Below are positions 43,339-52,575 of a stretch of DNA of 64,000 bases, in pieces (within the stretch, counting starts at the first letter, position 1; each line of letters begins with the position of its first letter). The stretch comes from Mycobacterium szulgai (lineage in GTDB: Bacteria > Actinomycetota > Actinomycetes > Mycobacteriales > Mycobacteriaceae), in contig NZ_LQPW01000140.1 of NCBI RefSeq assembly GCF_002116635.1, forward strand, positions 1 to 64,000, written 5' to 3'. The notes under the pieces were generated by a model. The model was given only the letters and a program-made list of their open reading frames with translations. It was not told the DNA's origin and searched no databases. The translations under genes were made by a program, and so were the position numbers.

Positions 43339-44193
43339 ATGTCTGAACAGCATGTCTATGGGGCTAATCCCATCAGCGCTGGAAACAGTTCGGCGCCGCG
43401 CACCAAGGTGCGCACCCACCACTTGCAGAAATGGAAGGCCGAAGGCCATAAGTGGGCCATGCTCACGGCCTACGACTATTCGACGGCCCAAATCTTCGAC
43501 GACGCCGGCATCCCGGTGCTGTTGATCGGCGACTCGGCCGCCAACGTCGTGTACGGCTACGACACCACCGTACCGATCTCGATTGACGAATTGATCCCGT
43601 TGGTGCGCGGCGTTGCGCGCGGCGCCCCGCACGCGCTGGTCGTCGCCGATCTGCCCTTCGGCAGCTACGAGGCCGGACCCCAGGCGGCTCTGGCCTCGGC
43701 CACCCGCTTCATGAAGGAAGGCGGCGCACATGCCGTCAAGCTGGAGGGCGGCGAGCGGGTAGCCGAACAGATCGCGTGTCTGACCGCGGCGGGCATTCCG
43801 GTGATGGCTCATATCGGCTTCACCCCGCAAAGCGTCAACACTCTGGGTGGTTTCAAGGTGCAGGGCCGCGGCGACGCCGCCGAACAGACGGTTGCCGACG
43901 CGATCGCCGTCGCCGAAGCCGGCGCGTTCGCCGTCGTGATGGAAATGGTGCCGGCCGAGTTGGCCACCCAGATCACCGGCAAGCTGACCATCCCGACGAT
44001 CGGGATCGGCGCGGGTCCCCACTGCGACGGCCAGGTCCTGGTCTGGCAGGACATGACCGGAATGAGCGGGCGCAAGACCGCGCGCTTCGTCAAGCAGTTC
44101 GCCGACGTCGGAGCTGAATTACGCCGCGCTGCAACACAATACGCAGCCGAGGTGGCCGCCGGGACGTTCCCGGCCGACGAGCACTGCTTCTAG
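43339..44193 (+). CDS. panB: Ketopantoate hydroxymethyltransferase (PanB)
   Basis: PanB adds the hydroxymethyl group of methylene-tetrahydrofolate to alpha-ketoisovalerate, the first committed step of pantothenate and CoA synthesis. The 284-residue product begins at ATG 43339 (MSEQHVYGAN); an ATG 3 bases earlier is possible. Family motifs are MLTAYDYSTA, VGDSAANVVYGY-like LIGDSAANVVYGYDTT, LPFGSYE, KLEGGE and AHIGFTPQSVNTLGG. It is Rv2225-like. IlvE and the branched-chain pathway in the same window share its substrate. Confidence 0.96.
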   Translation: MSEQHVYGANPISAGNSSAPRTKVRTHHLQKWKAEGHKWAMLTAYDYSTAQIFDDAGIPVLLIGDSAANVVYGYDTTVPISIDELIPLVRGVARGAPHALVVADLPFGSYEAGPQAALASATRFMKEGGAHAVKLEGGERVAEQIACLTAAGIPVMAHIGFTPQSVNTLGGFKVQGRGDAAEQTVADAIAVAEAGAFAVVMEMVPAELATQITGKLTIPTIGIGAGPHCDGQVLVWQDMTGMSGRKTARFVKQFADVGAELRRAATQYAAEVAAGTFPADEHCF

Positions 44194-44195
44194 CT

Positions 44196-44537
44196 CTATT
44201 GCCCGCACCGGGCACGGAAATCCATCAGTGGTTGCCGGATGCCCTGCAGATCTGAGTGGGTCTGCGGGTTGGCATCCATGTATTGCTGCAGCTGGTCGCG
44301 GATGTTGTCGCGGGGCTGACCCTTCAAGCTGGTGAAGTAATCGTTCACGTCCGGATGGGCGAACAGGTAAGCCGAGGTCGCTGCGGCAACGCCGGCCGAC
44401 ACTCCGGCCAGGTCCGCGGCGGTGCAGTTCGGTGGCGGCGGCACCGGATCCTCATCCGCCCAGGCCAGCCCAGTGGCCCCGAAAAGCATTGCGCCACTTA
44501 CCGCGCCGCCAATCAGGGCACGACCGAAGAACAACAT
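44196..44537 (-). CDS. Secreted hemophore-like (haem-binding MHB domain) protein
   Basis: The 113-residue product starts at ATG 44537, six bases after a perfect AAGGAG site. A signal peptide (FGRALIGGAVSGAMLFG, cut near AWADEDP) precedes a small helical domain of about 80 residues with two cysteines (PPNCTAADL and ARCGQ at the end) likely to form a disulfide. The motif HPDVNDYFTSLKGQP is typical of mycobacterial haemophore-related proteins (TIGR04529/MHB, Rv0203 relatives). Haem or another ligand is plausible but not shown. It converges on panB with a 2-base gap. Confidence 0.8.
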   Translation of the reverse strand: MLFFGRALIGGAVSGAMLFGATGLAWADEDPVPPPPNCTAADLAGVSAGVAAATSAYLFAHPDVNDYFTSLKGQPRDNIRDQLQQYMDANPQTHSDLQGIRQPLMDFRARCGQ

Positions 44538-44697
44538 GCACAGCTCCTTCATCAGATATCCAAAAGCCGTCACCACAGCGGTATCCCGCACCGGACACGA
44601 TAAGCGGATAGGTGACGGACGCGTAACCCTGATATGGCACTCTATGGAGGCCTATCACCATCATGACCGCGGCGGCGCGGTCTCACCGGAGACGAAA

Positions 44698-46212
44698 ATG
44701 CCTGCAAAAGCGCCAAAGGCGGCGCGCCATCTGGAGGTCGAGCGCAAGTTCGACGTTGTCGAATCGACCGTGTCACCCTCGTTCGAGGGCATCGCCGCGG
44801 TAGCGCGCGTCGAGAAATCACCGACTCAATCGCTAGACGCGGTGTACTTCGACACCGCGACGCAGGACCTGTCGCGCAACCGGATCACGCTACGGCGGCG
44901 CACCGGCGGGGCCGACGCGGGTTGGCACCTGAAGTTGCCGGCAGGACCCGACGCGCGTACCGAGATCCACGCCCCGATCACCGGCCCCGGGGACGACGTG
45001 CCTGCCGAGCTGCTGGATGTGGTGCTGGCGATCGTGCGCGATCGCCCGATTGAGCCGGTTGCGCGAATCACCACCGAACGCCAGAGCCAGGTGCTCTACA
45101 GCATCGACGGCACTGCCCTGGCGGAGTTCAGCAACGACCGGGTCACCGCTTGGCGGGCAGCTCACGGCGCGCCCAGTGCGGAAGGAGCCGACGAGGGCCC
45201 GGCCGAACAGCAATGGCGTGAATGGGAACTCGAGCTGGTCGCCGCGAATGGCAGCGCTGACCACGAGCTGTTGAACCGACTGAGCAACCGGCTCCTCGAC
45301 GCCGGCGCAGCCCCGGCCGGACACGGCTCGAAACTCGCACATGTCATGGGGACGACATCCCCGGCACCGCGTGCGCCGGCGGCGGACCCGGTACATCGGG
45401 CGGTGGCCCAGCAGGTCGAGGAGTTGCTGGTGTGGGATCGCGCCGTGCGCGCCGACGTCTTCGACGCGGTCCACCAGATGCGGGTTATTACCCGCAAGAT
45501 CCGCAGCCTGCTCAAGGACTCGCAGGATTCGTTCGGATTGGCCGACGGAGCGTGGGTCATCGACGAGCTACGTGAGCTCGCCGCGGTATTGGGTCTAGCG
45601 CGCGATGCCGAGGTGCTTGGCGAGCGCTACCAGCGCGAATTGGACCGGCTGGCACCGGACCTGGTGCGCGGGCCGGTTCGGGAACGTTTGGTCGCCGGAG
45701 CCCAGCGCCGCTATCAAGCCGGCCTGCGGCGCTCCTTGATCGCCATGCGGTCGAAGCGGTACTTCCGGCTGCTCGACGCCCTCGATTCACTGGTGGCCGA
45801 AGAGCCGGTCACCGTTGTCGGCCAAGACCGGGCACCGCTGACGATTGACGCGGCCTACCGGCGCGTCCGCAAGGCCGCCCGGGCAGCTGCCGCCGAGAAC
45901 GACGCCGACGAGGCGCTGCACCGAATCCGCAAGCGCGCGAAAAGCCTGCGCTACACCGCCTCGGCCACCGGCGCCAACGAGGTTTCCCAGCAGGCCAAGG
46001 CCATCCAGACGTTGCTCGGTGACCATCAGGACAGCGTGGTCAGCCGCCAACACCTGATCCACCAGGTCGAGGCAGCCCACGCCGCGGGCGAGGACACCTT
46101 CACCTACGGTCTGCTGTATCAGCAGGAGGCCGACCTCGCCGAGCAGTGCCATGCACAGCTCGACGCCGCGCTGCGCAAGCTCGACAAATCGGTGCGCCGA
46201 GCGCGGCGCTGA
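44698..46212 (+). CDS. CYTH and CHAD domain protein, Rv2226-like
   Basis: The 504-residue product starts at ATG 44698 (MPAKAPKAARHLEVERKF); a longer open frame begins at 44422 but covers the hemophore promoter region on the other strand. The N-terminal CYTH domain (about 10-215) has the ExExK motif in LEVERKF and basic/acidic pairs for binding triphosphates. The C-terminal CHAD domain (about 225-504) is His/Arg-rich helical and is known in other proteins to bind polyphosphate. Triphosphatase or polyphosphate-related activity is therefore likely, but not shown for this protein. Confidence 0.88.
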   Translation: MPAKAPKAARHLEVERKFDVVESTVSPSFEGIAAVARVEKSPTQSLDAVYFDTATQDLSRNRITLRRRTGGADAGWHLKLPAGPDARTEIHAPITGPGDDVPAELLDVVLAIVRDRPIEPVARITTERQSQVLYSIDGTALAEFSNDRVTAWRAAHGAPSAEGADEGPAEQQWREWELELVAANGSADHELLNRLSNRLLDAGAAPAGHGSKLAHVMGTTSPAPRAPAADPVHRAVAQQVEELLVWDRAVRADVFDAVHQMRVITRKIRSLLKDSQDSFGLADGAWVIDELRELAAVLGLARDAEVLGERYQRELDRLAPDLVRGPVRERLVAGAQRRYQAGLRRSLIAMRSKRYFRLLDALDSLVAEEPVTVVGQDRAPLTIDAAYRRVRKAARAAAAENDADEALHRIRKRAKSLRYTASATGANEVSQQAKAIQTLLGDHQDSVVSRQHLIHQVEAAHAAGEDTFTYGLLYQQEADLAEQCHAQLDAALRKLDKSVRRARR

Positions 46213-46284
46213 CGGTCCTCAGCCAATCTCAGTCACATTGGTCACAGTGGCACCGGCGAGGCTTTCCAGGATCGAACTGCAAAC

Positions 46285-46306
46285 GCGATACCGCATGCGA
46301 TATCGC
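46285..46306. other. 22-bp near-perfect palindrome downstream of rnpB and CYTH-CHAD gene
   Basis: GCGATACCGCATGCGATATCGC reads almost identically on both strands (arms GCGATA and TATCGC, centre CCGCATGCGA). It lies between the convergent ends of the CYTH-CHAD gene and rnpB. It may be a bidirectional terminator hairpin or a binding site for a dimeric protein. No T-run follows on either strand, so the terminator reading is weak. Confidence 0.4.
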
Positions 46307-46373
46307 CTTTCGGATCGCAACATGCCCGCCGACGCCTGGACTGGAGTGGCTATGGCGGATGCGGCTTCGAAGG

Positions 46374-46795
<422 letters not shown>

Positions 46796-46898
46796 CGACG
46801 AACACGGTACTCGCTGCGCAATGCCGGAGCCAGCGGTGAGCCTCAGTAAGCCAGGCAAAGTTATTGCCCTGCCGCGACGCTGGTGCCAGGCTGACGAG

Positions 46899-48089
46899 AT
46901 GACCGAAGCCTCGCCAGCCCAAGGATTCGTCGACCAGGCCGTCGTCGGTCTTGCCGAGCCGCAACCGATGTATAAGGCGCTGCGCGAATCGGCCCCGGTT
47001 TTCCGCTCGCCGCAGGCCGTGGTGCTCAGCCGCCTGGCCGACATCGAGATGGCACTCAAGCACACCGAGCTCTTTTCGTCGAACATGGACGCGGTCGATC
47101 TCGGCACCATCAGGCCGCTGATCCCCTTGCAGGTCGACCCACCCGAGCACGCGAAGTACCGTCGCGTCCTCGATCCATTGTTCACGCCGCGCGAGATGGC
47201 CCGGCGTGAACCGGGCGTCACCGCGCTGGTGAACGAGATGATCGACGGATTCGCCCACCGGGGCGAATGCGACTTCCACGCCGAGTTCGCCGTACCGCTG
47301 CCCTGCACGGTTTTTCTGCAGCTACTCGGCCTGCCGCTGGAAGACCTCGACAAGTTCCTGGAATGGAAGGACGGCGTTATCCGCCCCGAGGGCGATTCCG
47401 GCTACGACCGCCGCCACGAGTCCTCGGCGCCGGTAGCGCACCAGATCTACGACTACTTCGAGCGTGCCATCGACGATCACATCGCCAGTCCCCGCGACGA
47501 CGTGCTGTCGGCGATGATCGCGGCAAACGTGGCCAGTGAAGGCCGGCCCCTATCGCGCGAGGAGTTGCTCGATATCTGCTTCCTGTTCTTGATCGCGGGT
47601 CTGGACACCGTCACCGACTCGCTCGACTGCTTCTTCGTGTATCTGGCTAGACACCCCGAGCACCGCCGCCAGCTCGTCGAGCAGCCTGACATCCTGCCGC
47701 ACGCGGTCGAGGAGCTACTGCGCTGGGAGACGCCGGTGCCCGGGGTCGCTCGCGTCGCGATGCAAGACGTCGAGCTGTCCGGGTGCCCAATCCACAAAGG
47801 CGACCGGGTCAGCCCGTTGCTCGGCGCGGCAAACACCGACCCGGCGGAGTTCCCAGATCCTGAACTCGTGGATTTCCAGCGCAGCCCCAACCGCCACCGC
47901 GCGTTCGGCGGCGGTCCGCACCGCTGTCTGGGCTCCCATCTGGCCCGCATGGAGCTGCGGGTGGCACTGCGCGAATTCCACCGCCGCATACCGGAGTACG
48001 AGATCAAGCCGGGCACCCAGCTGACCTACACCGCCGCGTTGCGCTCGGTGGAAGCGCTGCCACTGATGTTCCCGGTGTCGGCTCGATGA
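46899..48089 (+). CDS. Cytochrome P450
   Basis: The 396-residue product begins at ATG 46899 (MTEASPAQGF); the open frame runs back through rnpB but that part is not protein. The I-helix oxygen-activation motif AGLDTVTD (about 233-240), the K-helix ExxR (EELLR, 270-274) and the haem-binding loop FGGGPHRCLG with Cys343 are all present. It belongs to the class I bacterial type that needs a ferredoxin, supplied by the next gene, whose start overlaps the P450 stop in ATGA. The CYP family and substrate cannot be fixed by eye. Not found at this locus in M. tuberculosis as I recall. Confidence 0.94.
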   Translation: MTEASPAQGFVDQAVVGLAEPQPMYKALRESAPVFRSPQAVVLSRLADIEMALKHTELFSSNMDAVDLGTIRPLIPLQVDPPEHAKYRRVLDPLFTPREMARREPGVTALVNEMIDGFAHRGECDFHAEFAVPLPCTVFLQLLGLPLEDLDKFLEWKDGVIRPEGDSGYDRRHESSAPVAHQIYDYFERAIDDHIASPRDDVLSAMIAANVASEGRPLSREELLDICFLFLIAGLDTVTDSLDCFFVYLARHPEHRRQLVEQPDILPHAVEELLRWETPVPGVARVAMQDVELSGCPIHKGDRVSPLLGAANTDPAEFPDPELVDFQRSPNRHRAFGGGPHRCLGSHLARMELRVALREFHRRIPEYEIKPGTQLTYTAALRSVEALPLMFPVSAR

Positions 48090-48280
48090 CCCGCGTCTTC
48101 GTGGACGCGGACCGCTGTGTCGGCCACGGACGCTGTTACACCCTGGCCCCCGCCGTCTTCGATTCCGACGAGTTCGGCCACGCCGTCGTGCTCGTCGAGG
48201 ACGTCAGCGGCGACCTCGAGGCCCAAGCCGCGGCCGGCGAACAGAACTGCCCGGAACAGGCGATTACGCTGTCGCGCTGA
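48086..48280 (+). CDS. [3Fe-4S]-type ferredoxin with His in the cluster motif
   Basis: The 64-residue product has the motif C11-x2-H14-x2-C17 followed by C55-P, the layout of mycobacterial P450 redox-partner ferredoxins in which the usual second cysteine is replaced. It should pass electrons to the P450 just upstream. Its ATG overlaps the P450 stop by 4 bases and its stop overlaps the next start (TGATG), so three genes are tightly coupled. A ferredoxin reductase is not encoded nearby. Confidence 0.93.
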   Translation: MTRVFVDADRCVGHGRCYTLAPAVFDSDEFGHAVVLVEDVSGDLEAQAAAGEQNCPEQAITLSR

Positions 48281-48990
48281 TGTCGCGTTGGAAAAAGCGC
48301 GTCGACTCCGGTGATTGGGACGCCATCACCGCCGAGCTCAATGAATACGGTGGCGCGCTATTGCCGCAATTGATCAGCCCCAGCGAAGCGCTGCGGTTGC
48401 GCGAGCTTTACGCCGACGAGGGCTTGTTCCGCTCGACGGTCAATATGGCGCCAAAACGTTATGGCGCCGGACAATACCGCTACTTTCATGCCCCTTATCC
48501 CGAGCCGATCGAAAAACTCAAACAGGCGCTGTATCCCAGACTGCTGCCCATCGCCCGGGACTGGTGGGCCAAGCTTGGCCGCGACGCGCTGTGGCCGGAC
48601 GGCCTCGACGACTGGCTGGCCGCGTGCCATGCCGCCGGCCAAACCAAATCGACTGCCCTGATGCTGAAGTACGGCCCCAACGATTGGAATGCCCTGCACC
48701 AGGATCTCTACGGACACTTGGTGTTTCCGCTTCAAGTGGTGATCAACTTGAGCCGCCCCGACGTTGACTACACCGGCGGCGAATTTCTCCTCGTCGAACA
48801 ACGCTACCGGGCTCAATCCCGTGGCACGGCAACGCAATTGACGCAGGGGCGGGGTTATGTATTCACCACCCGTGAGCGGCCGGTGCGCTCGGCGCGGGGC
48901 TGGTCGGCTGCGCCAGTGCGGCACGGCATTTCGATGATCCGTTCTGGCGAACGTTATGCCCTGGGGTTAATTTTTCACGACGCGGCATGA
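48280..48990 (+). CDS. 2-oxoglutarate/Fe(II) oxygenase, Rv2227-like
   Basis: The 236-residue product (MSRWKKRVDSGDW) shows the 2OG-oxygenase facial triad: HQD at about 140-142 in WNALHQDLYG and a distal His near residue 215 in APVRHGIS, followed by an Arg suitable for 2OG binding (SGERYALG). It corresponds to Rv2227 and family members annotated as proline hydroxylase-like. Its substrate is unknown. Here it is the third gene of a coupled unit with P450 and ferredoxin, which suggests that oxidations occur in one pathway (inference). Confidence 0.85.
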   Translation: MSRWKKRVDSGDWDAITAELNEYGGALLPQLISPSEALRLRELYADEGLFRSTVNMAPKRYGAGQYRYFHAPYPEPIEKLKQALYPRLLPIARDWWAKLGRDALWPDGLDDWLAACHAAGQTKSTALMLKYGPNDWNALHQDLYGHLVFPLQVVINLSRPDVDYTGGEFLLVEQRYRAQSRGTATQLTQGRGYVFTTRERPVRSARGWSAAPVRHGISMIRSGERYALGLIFHDAA

Positions 48991-49103
48991 CTGCCGTCCC
49001 TTTGCGACACCTAAAATTCACACCGACACGCCGGTCGGCGTGTCGCGAATAATCATCCTGGCAAATATACCGTGAGCGCAAATGCGCAGCGGAAAGGATT
49101 AGG

Positions 49104-50687
49104 GTGAGCAAAGGCCCATTCGGCGGAATGTCTCGTCGAGAGTTCTTGGCCAAAGTCGCCGCCGGGAGTACTGGCGCTCTAATGTCGTTCGCCGGTCCGG
49201 TTATTGAAAAGGCCTACGGAGCCGGCCCATGCTCGGGTCATTTGTCCGACATCGAGCACATAGTGTTGTTCCTGCAGGAGAATCGATCCTTCGATCACTA
49301 TTTCGGGACGCTGTCGGCCACCGACGGCTTCAACACCGCGTCGCCCGCGTTCCAGCAGAAGGGCTGGAATCCGCAGACGCAGCAGCTCGACCCCGCCGGC
49401 GTCACCATCCCCTTCCGCTTAGACACCACCCGGCTCGTCCTTGACGGCCAATGCCTCAACGACCCCGACCACTCCTGGAAGGGGATGCACAAGTCCTGGA
49501 ACAACGGCGCCAACGACGGCTGGCTGCCCGCGCAGGTCGGCAACAGCCCGGTGAACGGCAACGTCCCCGTGGTGATGGGCTACTACACGCGCAAAGACAT
49601 TCCGATCCACTACATGCTGGCCGACACGTTCACCATGTGCGACCAGTATTTCTGCTCGGTTCTCGGCCCCACCCTGCCCAACCGGCTGTATTGGATCAGC
49701 GCCTCGATCGACCCCGCCGGCACCAATGGTGGGCCGCAACTCACCAGTCCAGCCTCCGAACCGATCGGTCAGTTCAGCTGGGCGACCATGCCGGACAATC
49801 TCAGCGCCGCGGGTGTCAGCTGGAAGCTGTATCGCAACAAGGGCCTTGGGGCCATCGGTAGCAACTACTTGAACTACACCTACGACCGAATACTGATGTA
49901 CTTCAAGCAAGCCCAGAACCCGCGCTCGGACTTGGCTCGCTTCGGCATCGCCCCGACCTATCCGCACGACTTCGCCGCCGACGTCAAAGCCAACCGGCTG
50001 CCGAAGGTGTCCTGGATCGTCCCGAACACCCCCGAGTCCGAACATCCGGCATTTCCGCCGGCCGTCGGCGCGATCGGCATCGTGCAACTGCTGAAGATCC
50101 TGCTTTCCAATCCGGCGGTGTGGGAGAAGACCGCGCTGATCGTCGCCTATGACGAAAACGGCGGCTTCTTCGATCACGTCACACCGCCCACCGCGCCGCC
50201 GGGGACACCCGGTGAATATTTGACCGTCGCCGACGTCGACAGTGTGTCGGGATCTGGCGGCATACGTGGACCCGTCGGTTTGGGCTTCCGTGTCCCGTGT
50301 TTCGTGATCTCGCCGTACAGCCGCGGCCCGCTGATGGTCCACGACGTGCTCGACCACACTTCGCAACTGAAGTTCATCACCAAGCGCTTCGGTGTGCCGG
50401 TGCCCAACCAAACTGCTTGGCGCGACGGCGTTGTCGGCGATATGACCTCGACGTTCAACTTCGCCTCCCCGCCCAACCCGTCGCGCCCCAAGTTGGATCA
50501 CCCCGTGCTCGACGCGATACCGAAACTGCCGCAATGCATACCCAACGTGTTGCTGGGAACCACTGGGCTGAATCCCGATCCGGTGACCCAGGTGCCGTAT
50601 GCCATTCCCTATCGGGTGCCCTACCCGCAGGTGATGCCAGGACAGGAAACTGGCCCGGCGCGCGGGATTCCCAGCGGTCTGTGCTGA
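49104..50687 (+). CDS. Phospholipase C, Tat-exported (PlcA-D family)
   Basis: The 527-residue product begins at GTG 49104 (SKGPFGGMSRREFLAK). A Tat signal with SRREFLAK (residues 10-17) and hydrophobic core leads to cleavage near AYGAG. The catalytic-domain motif ENRSFDHYFG (about 59-68) and DENGGFFDHVTPP are characteristic of the bacterial non-haemolytic/haemolytic phospholipase C (phosphoesterase) family. Such enzymes release diacylglycerol from host or bacterial phosphatidylcholine and sphingomyelin and are virulence-associated in M. tuberculosis. This copy sits at a locus where I recall no plc gene in M. tuberculosis. Confidence 0.92.
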   Translation: MSKGPFGGMSRREFLAKVAAGSTGALMSFAGPVIEKAYGAGPCSGHLSDIEHIVLFLQENRSFDHYFGTLSATDGFNTASPAFQQKGWNPQTQQLDPAGVTIPFRLDTTRLVLDGQCLNDPDHSWKGMHKSWNNGANDGWLPAQVGNSPVNGNVPVVMGYYTRKDIPIHYMLADTFTMCDQYFCSVLGPTLPNRLYWISASIDPAGTNGGPQLTSPASEPIGQFSWATMPDNLSAAGVSWKLYRNKGLGAIGSNYLNYTYDRILMYFKQAQNPRSDLARFGIAPTYPHDFAADVKANRLPKVSWIVPNTPESEHPAFPPAVGAIGIVQLLKILLSNPAVWEKTALIVAYDENGGFFDHVTPPTAPPGTPGEYLTVADVDSVSGSGGIRGPVGLGFRVPCFVISPYSRGPLMVHDVLDHTSQLKFITKRFGVPVPNQTAWRDGVVGDMTSTFNFASPPNPSRPKLDHPVLDAIPKLPQCIPNVLLGTTGLNPDPVTQVPYAIPYRVPYPQVMPGQETGPARGIPSGLC

Positions 50688-50725
50688 ATCAGCGTCGGTT
50701 ACCCTCGATGCGGCCCCGGGCGACG

Positions 50726-51841
50726 TTATAGGTAGCCGGTCTGGTTAACCAGCCGCACCGAGGACGCTCCGTCGGGATAGAACTCGGCGATGCTCAACGA
50801 CGCCAGATCAAGATGCAACCGGTACAGCACACCCGGCCCGACGTCCAATGCCATCCGCAGCAACATCTTGATCGGCGTGACATGCGAAACCACCAGCACC
50901 GTCTCGCCTTCGTAGCGCGCGATCACCCGGTCGCGCACCCGGTGCGCGCGCCGCAGCACCGCATCGAAGCTTTCACCGCCGGGTGGCGTCGTACTGGTGT
51001 CGCGCAGCCAACGGCGATGAAGCTCGGGATCGCGTTCGGAAGCCTCGGCGAACGTCAGTCCCTCCCAGGCACCGAAGTCGGTCTCGATCACGTCGTCGTC
51101 GATGGCCACGTCCAGGCCCAGCGCTCGCCCCGCCGTGGTCGCCGTGTCGTAAGCCCGCTGCAGTGGCGAGGAAATCACCGCGGCGATTCCGCCGCGCTGC
51201 GCCAGATACCGCGCCGCCAAACCGGCCTGGCGCCAACCGACTTCGTTGAGAGCCGGGTTGCCGCGGCCGGAATAGCGGCGCTGCACCGATAACTCGGTCT
51301 GCCCGTGCCGCAACAACAGTAACCGGGTCGGTGTGCCGCGTGCGCCGGTCCAGCCCGGTGCCGGTGGAGGATCGGCGCGGGGGACTCTGACGGGTTCGGC
51401 GATCGGCACCGGGGATTTGTCCACCGTGCTGTTAGCGCGGGCGGCGGCATCCATCGCCTCGTTGGCCAACCGGTCGGCGTAGCTATTGCGGGCCCGCGGC
51501 ACCCACGTGTAGCTGATCCGGTGAAACCTCGACGCCAACACCCGAGCTTGGGCGTGCAATTCCACCAGATCGGGGTGCTTGACCTTCCAGCGCCCCGACA
51601 TCTGCTCCACCACCAGCTTGGAATCCATCAGAACGGACACTTCGGTGGCGCCCATCTTCACCGCGTCGTCCAAACCCGCGATCAGGCCGCGGTATTCAGC
51701 GACGTTGTTGGTTGCCCGGCCGATGGCCTGCTTGGTCTCGGCCAGCACGGTTGAGCGGTCCGCGGTCCACACCACGGCGCCATACCCGGCCGGCCCGGGG
51801 TTTCCCCGTGACCCGCCGTCCGCCTCGATGACAACCTTCAC
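50726..51841 (-). CDS. Bifunctional RNase HI / CobC-type acid phosphatase (Rv2228c-like)
   Basis: The 371-residue product begins at GTG 51841 (KVVIEADGGSRGNPGPAG). The N-terminal RNase H domain (about 1-140) has the D-E-D-D set: D8, the Glu of NNVAEYRG, the Asp of VLMDSKLV and the Asp of NSYADRLANEA. The C-terminal histidine phosphatase domain (about 165-371) has LLLRHGQTELS and VVSHVTPIK, as in alpha-ribazole phosphatase CobC. The fusion is known in M. tuberculosis, where both activities have been shown. The GTG overlaps the stop of the zinc-ribbon gene (GTGA), so translation is coupled. Confidence 0.95.
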   Translation of the reverse strand: MKVVIEADGGSRGNPGPAGYGAVVWTADRSTVLAETKQAIGRATNNVAEYRGLIAGLDDAVKMGATEVSVLMDSKLVVEQMSGRWKVKHPDLVELHAQARVLASRFHRISYTWVPRARNSYADRLANEAMDAAARANSTVDKSPVPIAEPVRVPRADPPPAPGWTGARGTPTRLLLLRHGQTELSVQRRYSGRGNPALNEVGWRQAGLAARYLAQRGGIAAVISSPLQRAYDTATTAGRALGLDVAIDDDVIETDFGAWEGLTFAEASERDPELHRRWLRDTSTTPPGGESFDAVLRRAHRVRDRVIARYEGETVLVVSHVTPIKMLLRMALDVGPGVLYRLHLDLASLSIAEFYPDGASSVRLVNQTGYL

Positions 51842-52575
51842 TGGGAAAACCCTTTGACCCGCAACAGGATTGCTCCACATTCCGGGCACTGCAGGACTTC
51901 GTCTTCGGCGGCCGCGGTGATGCGAGCCAGCTCGCCGCGGCCTATCTCGATACGGCAGGCGCCACACCGGTGTCCCTGCAGGGGGCCGGCGCCCGCTCCG
52001 CCGCGGGCCCGCAGACGTTCGTAGAGCGCCGAAAGATTGGGGTCCAGCGTCGTGCTCAGCTCGTCGCGCCGCGCCGAATGTTCAGCGCGGGCCTGGCCGA
52101 TCTCGGCCAGGGCCGCGTCGAGTTCCTGCTGAGCACTGACCAGGTCGGCCTGCAGGCCCTCGATGGTCCGCGCTTCGGTGCTTTCTTGGGTTTGCAGCTC
52201 CTCGCGGCGCTCCATCACGTCGAGCAAGGAATCTTCCAGGCTGGCCTGCCGCCGTTCCAGCGTCTCGAGCTCGTGCTGCAGATCCGACAATTGCTTGGCG
52301 TCTGTTGCCCCCGACGCGAGCAACGACCGGTCCCGGTCTTCGCGCTTGCGCACCGCGTCGATCTCGGATTCGAAGCGGGCGATCTGAGCGTCCAAGTCCT
52401 CCAACGCGATTCGAACGGCGGCCAGCCGGTCACTGGCGGCACCGTGCTCGGCCTGTACCTTCTGATAGGCCTCCTGCTGCGGCAGATGGGTGGCCCGATG
52501 CGCGATCCGGGACAATTCAGCGTCTAACTTCGCCAGTTCCAGTAGCGAACGTTGCTGTGCTACTTCGGCTTTCAT
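51838..52575 (-). CDS. C4-type zinc-ribbon coiled-coil protein (Rv2229c-like)
   Basis: The 245-residue product, starting at ATG 52575 (MKAEVAQQRSLLELAKLD), is almost wholly a helical coiled coil (about 5-195), followed by a C-terminal zinc ribbon with paired cysteines (HRCGACRIE and LQCPECGAI). It equals Rv2229c in length. The family (zf-RING_7/DUF164) was linked in other bacteria to nucleic-acid or translation processes, but no firm role is known to me. It is coupled to its neighbours by 4-base overlaps on both sides. Confidence 0.9.
   Translation of the reverse strand: MKAEVAQQRSLLELAKLDAELSRIAHRATHLPQQEAYQKVQAEHGAASDRLAAVRIALEDLDAQIARFESEIDAVRKREDRDRSLLASGATDAKQLSDLQHELETLERRQASLEDSLLDVMERREELQTQESTEARTIEGLQADLVSAQQELDAALAEIGQARAEHSARRDELSTTLDPNLSALYERLRARGGAGAGPLQGHRCGACRIEIGRGELARITAAAEDEVLQCPECGAILLRVKGFSQ

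Noticed and set aside
44422..44697. Extension of the CYTH-CHAD frame
   Set aside because: It overlaps the signal-peptide region of the hemophore-like gene on the other strand; ATG 44698 starts the conserved domain.
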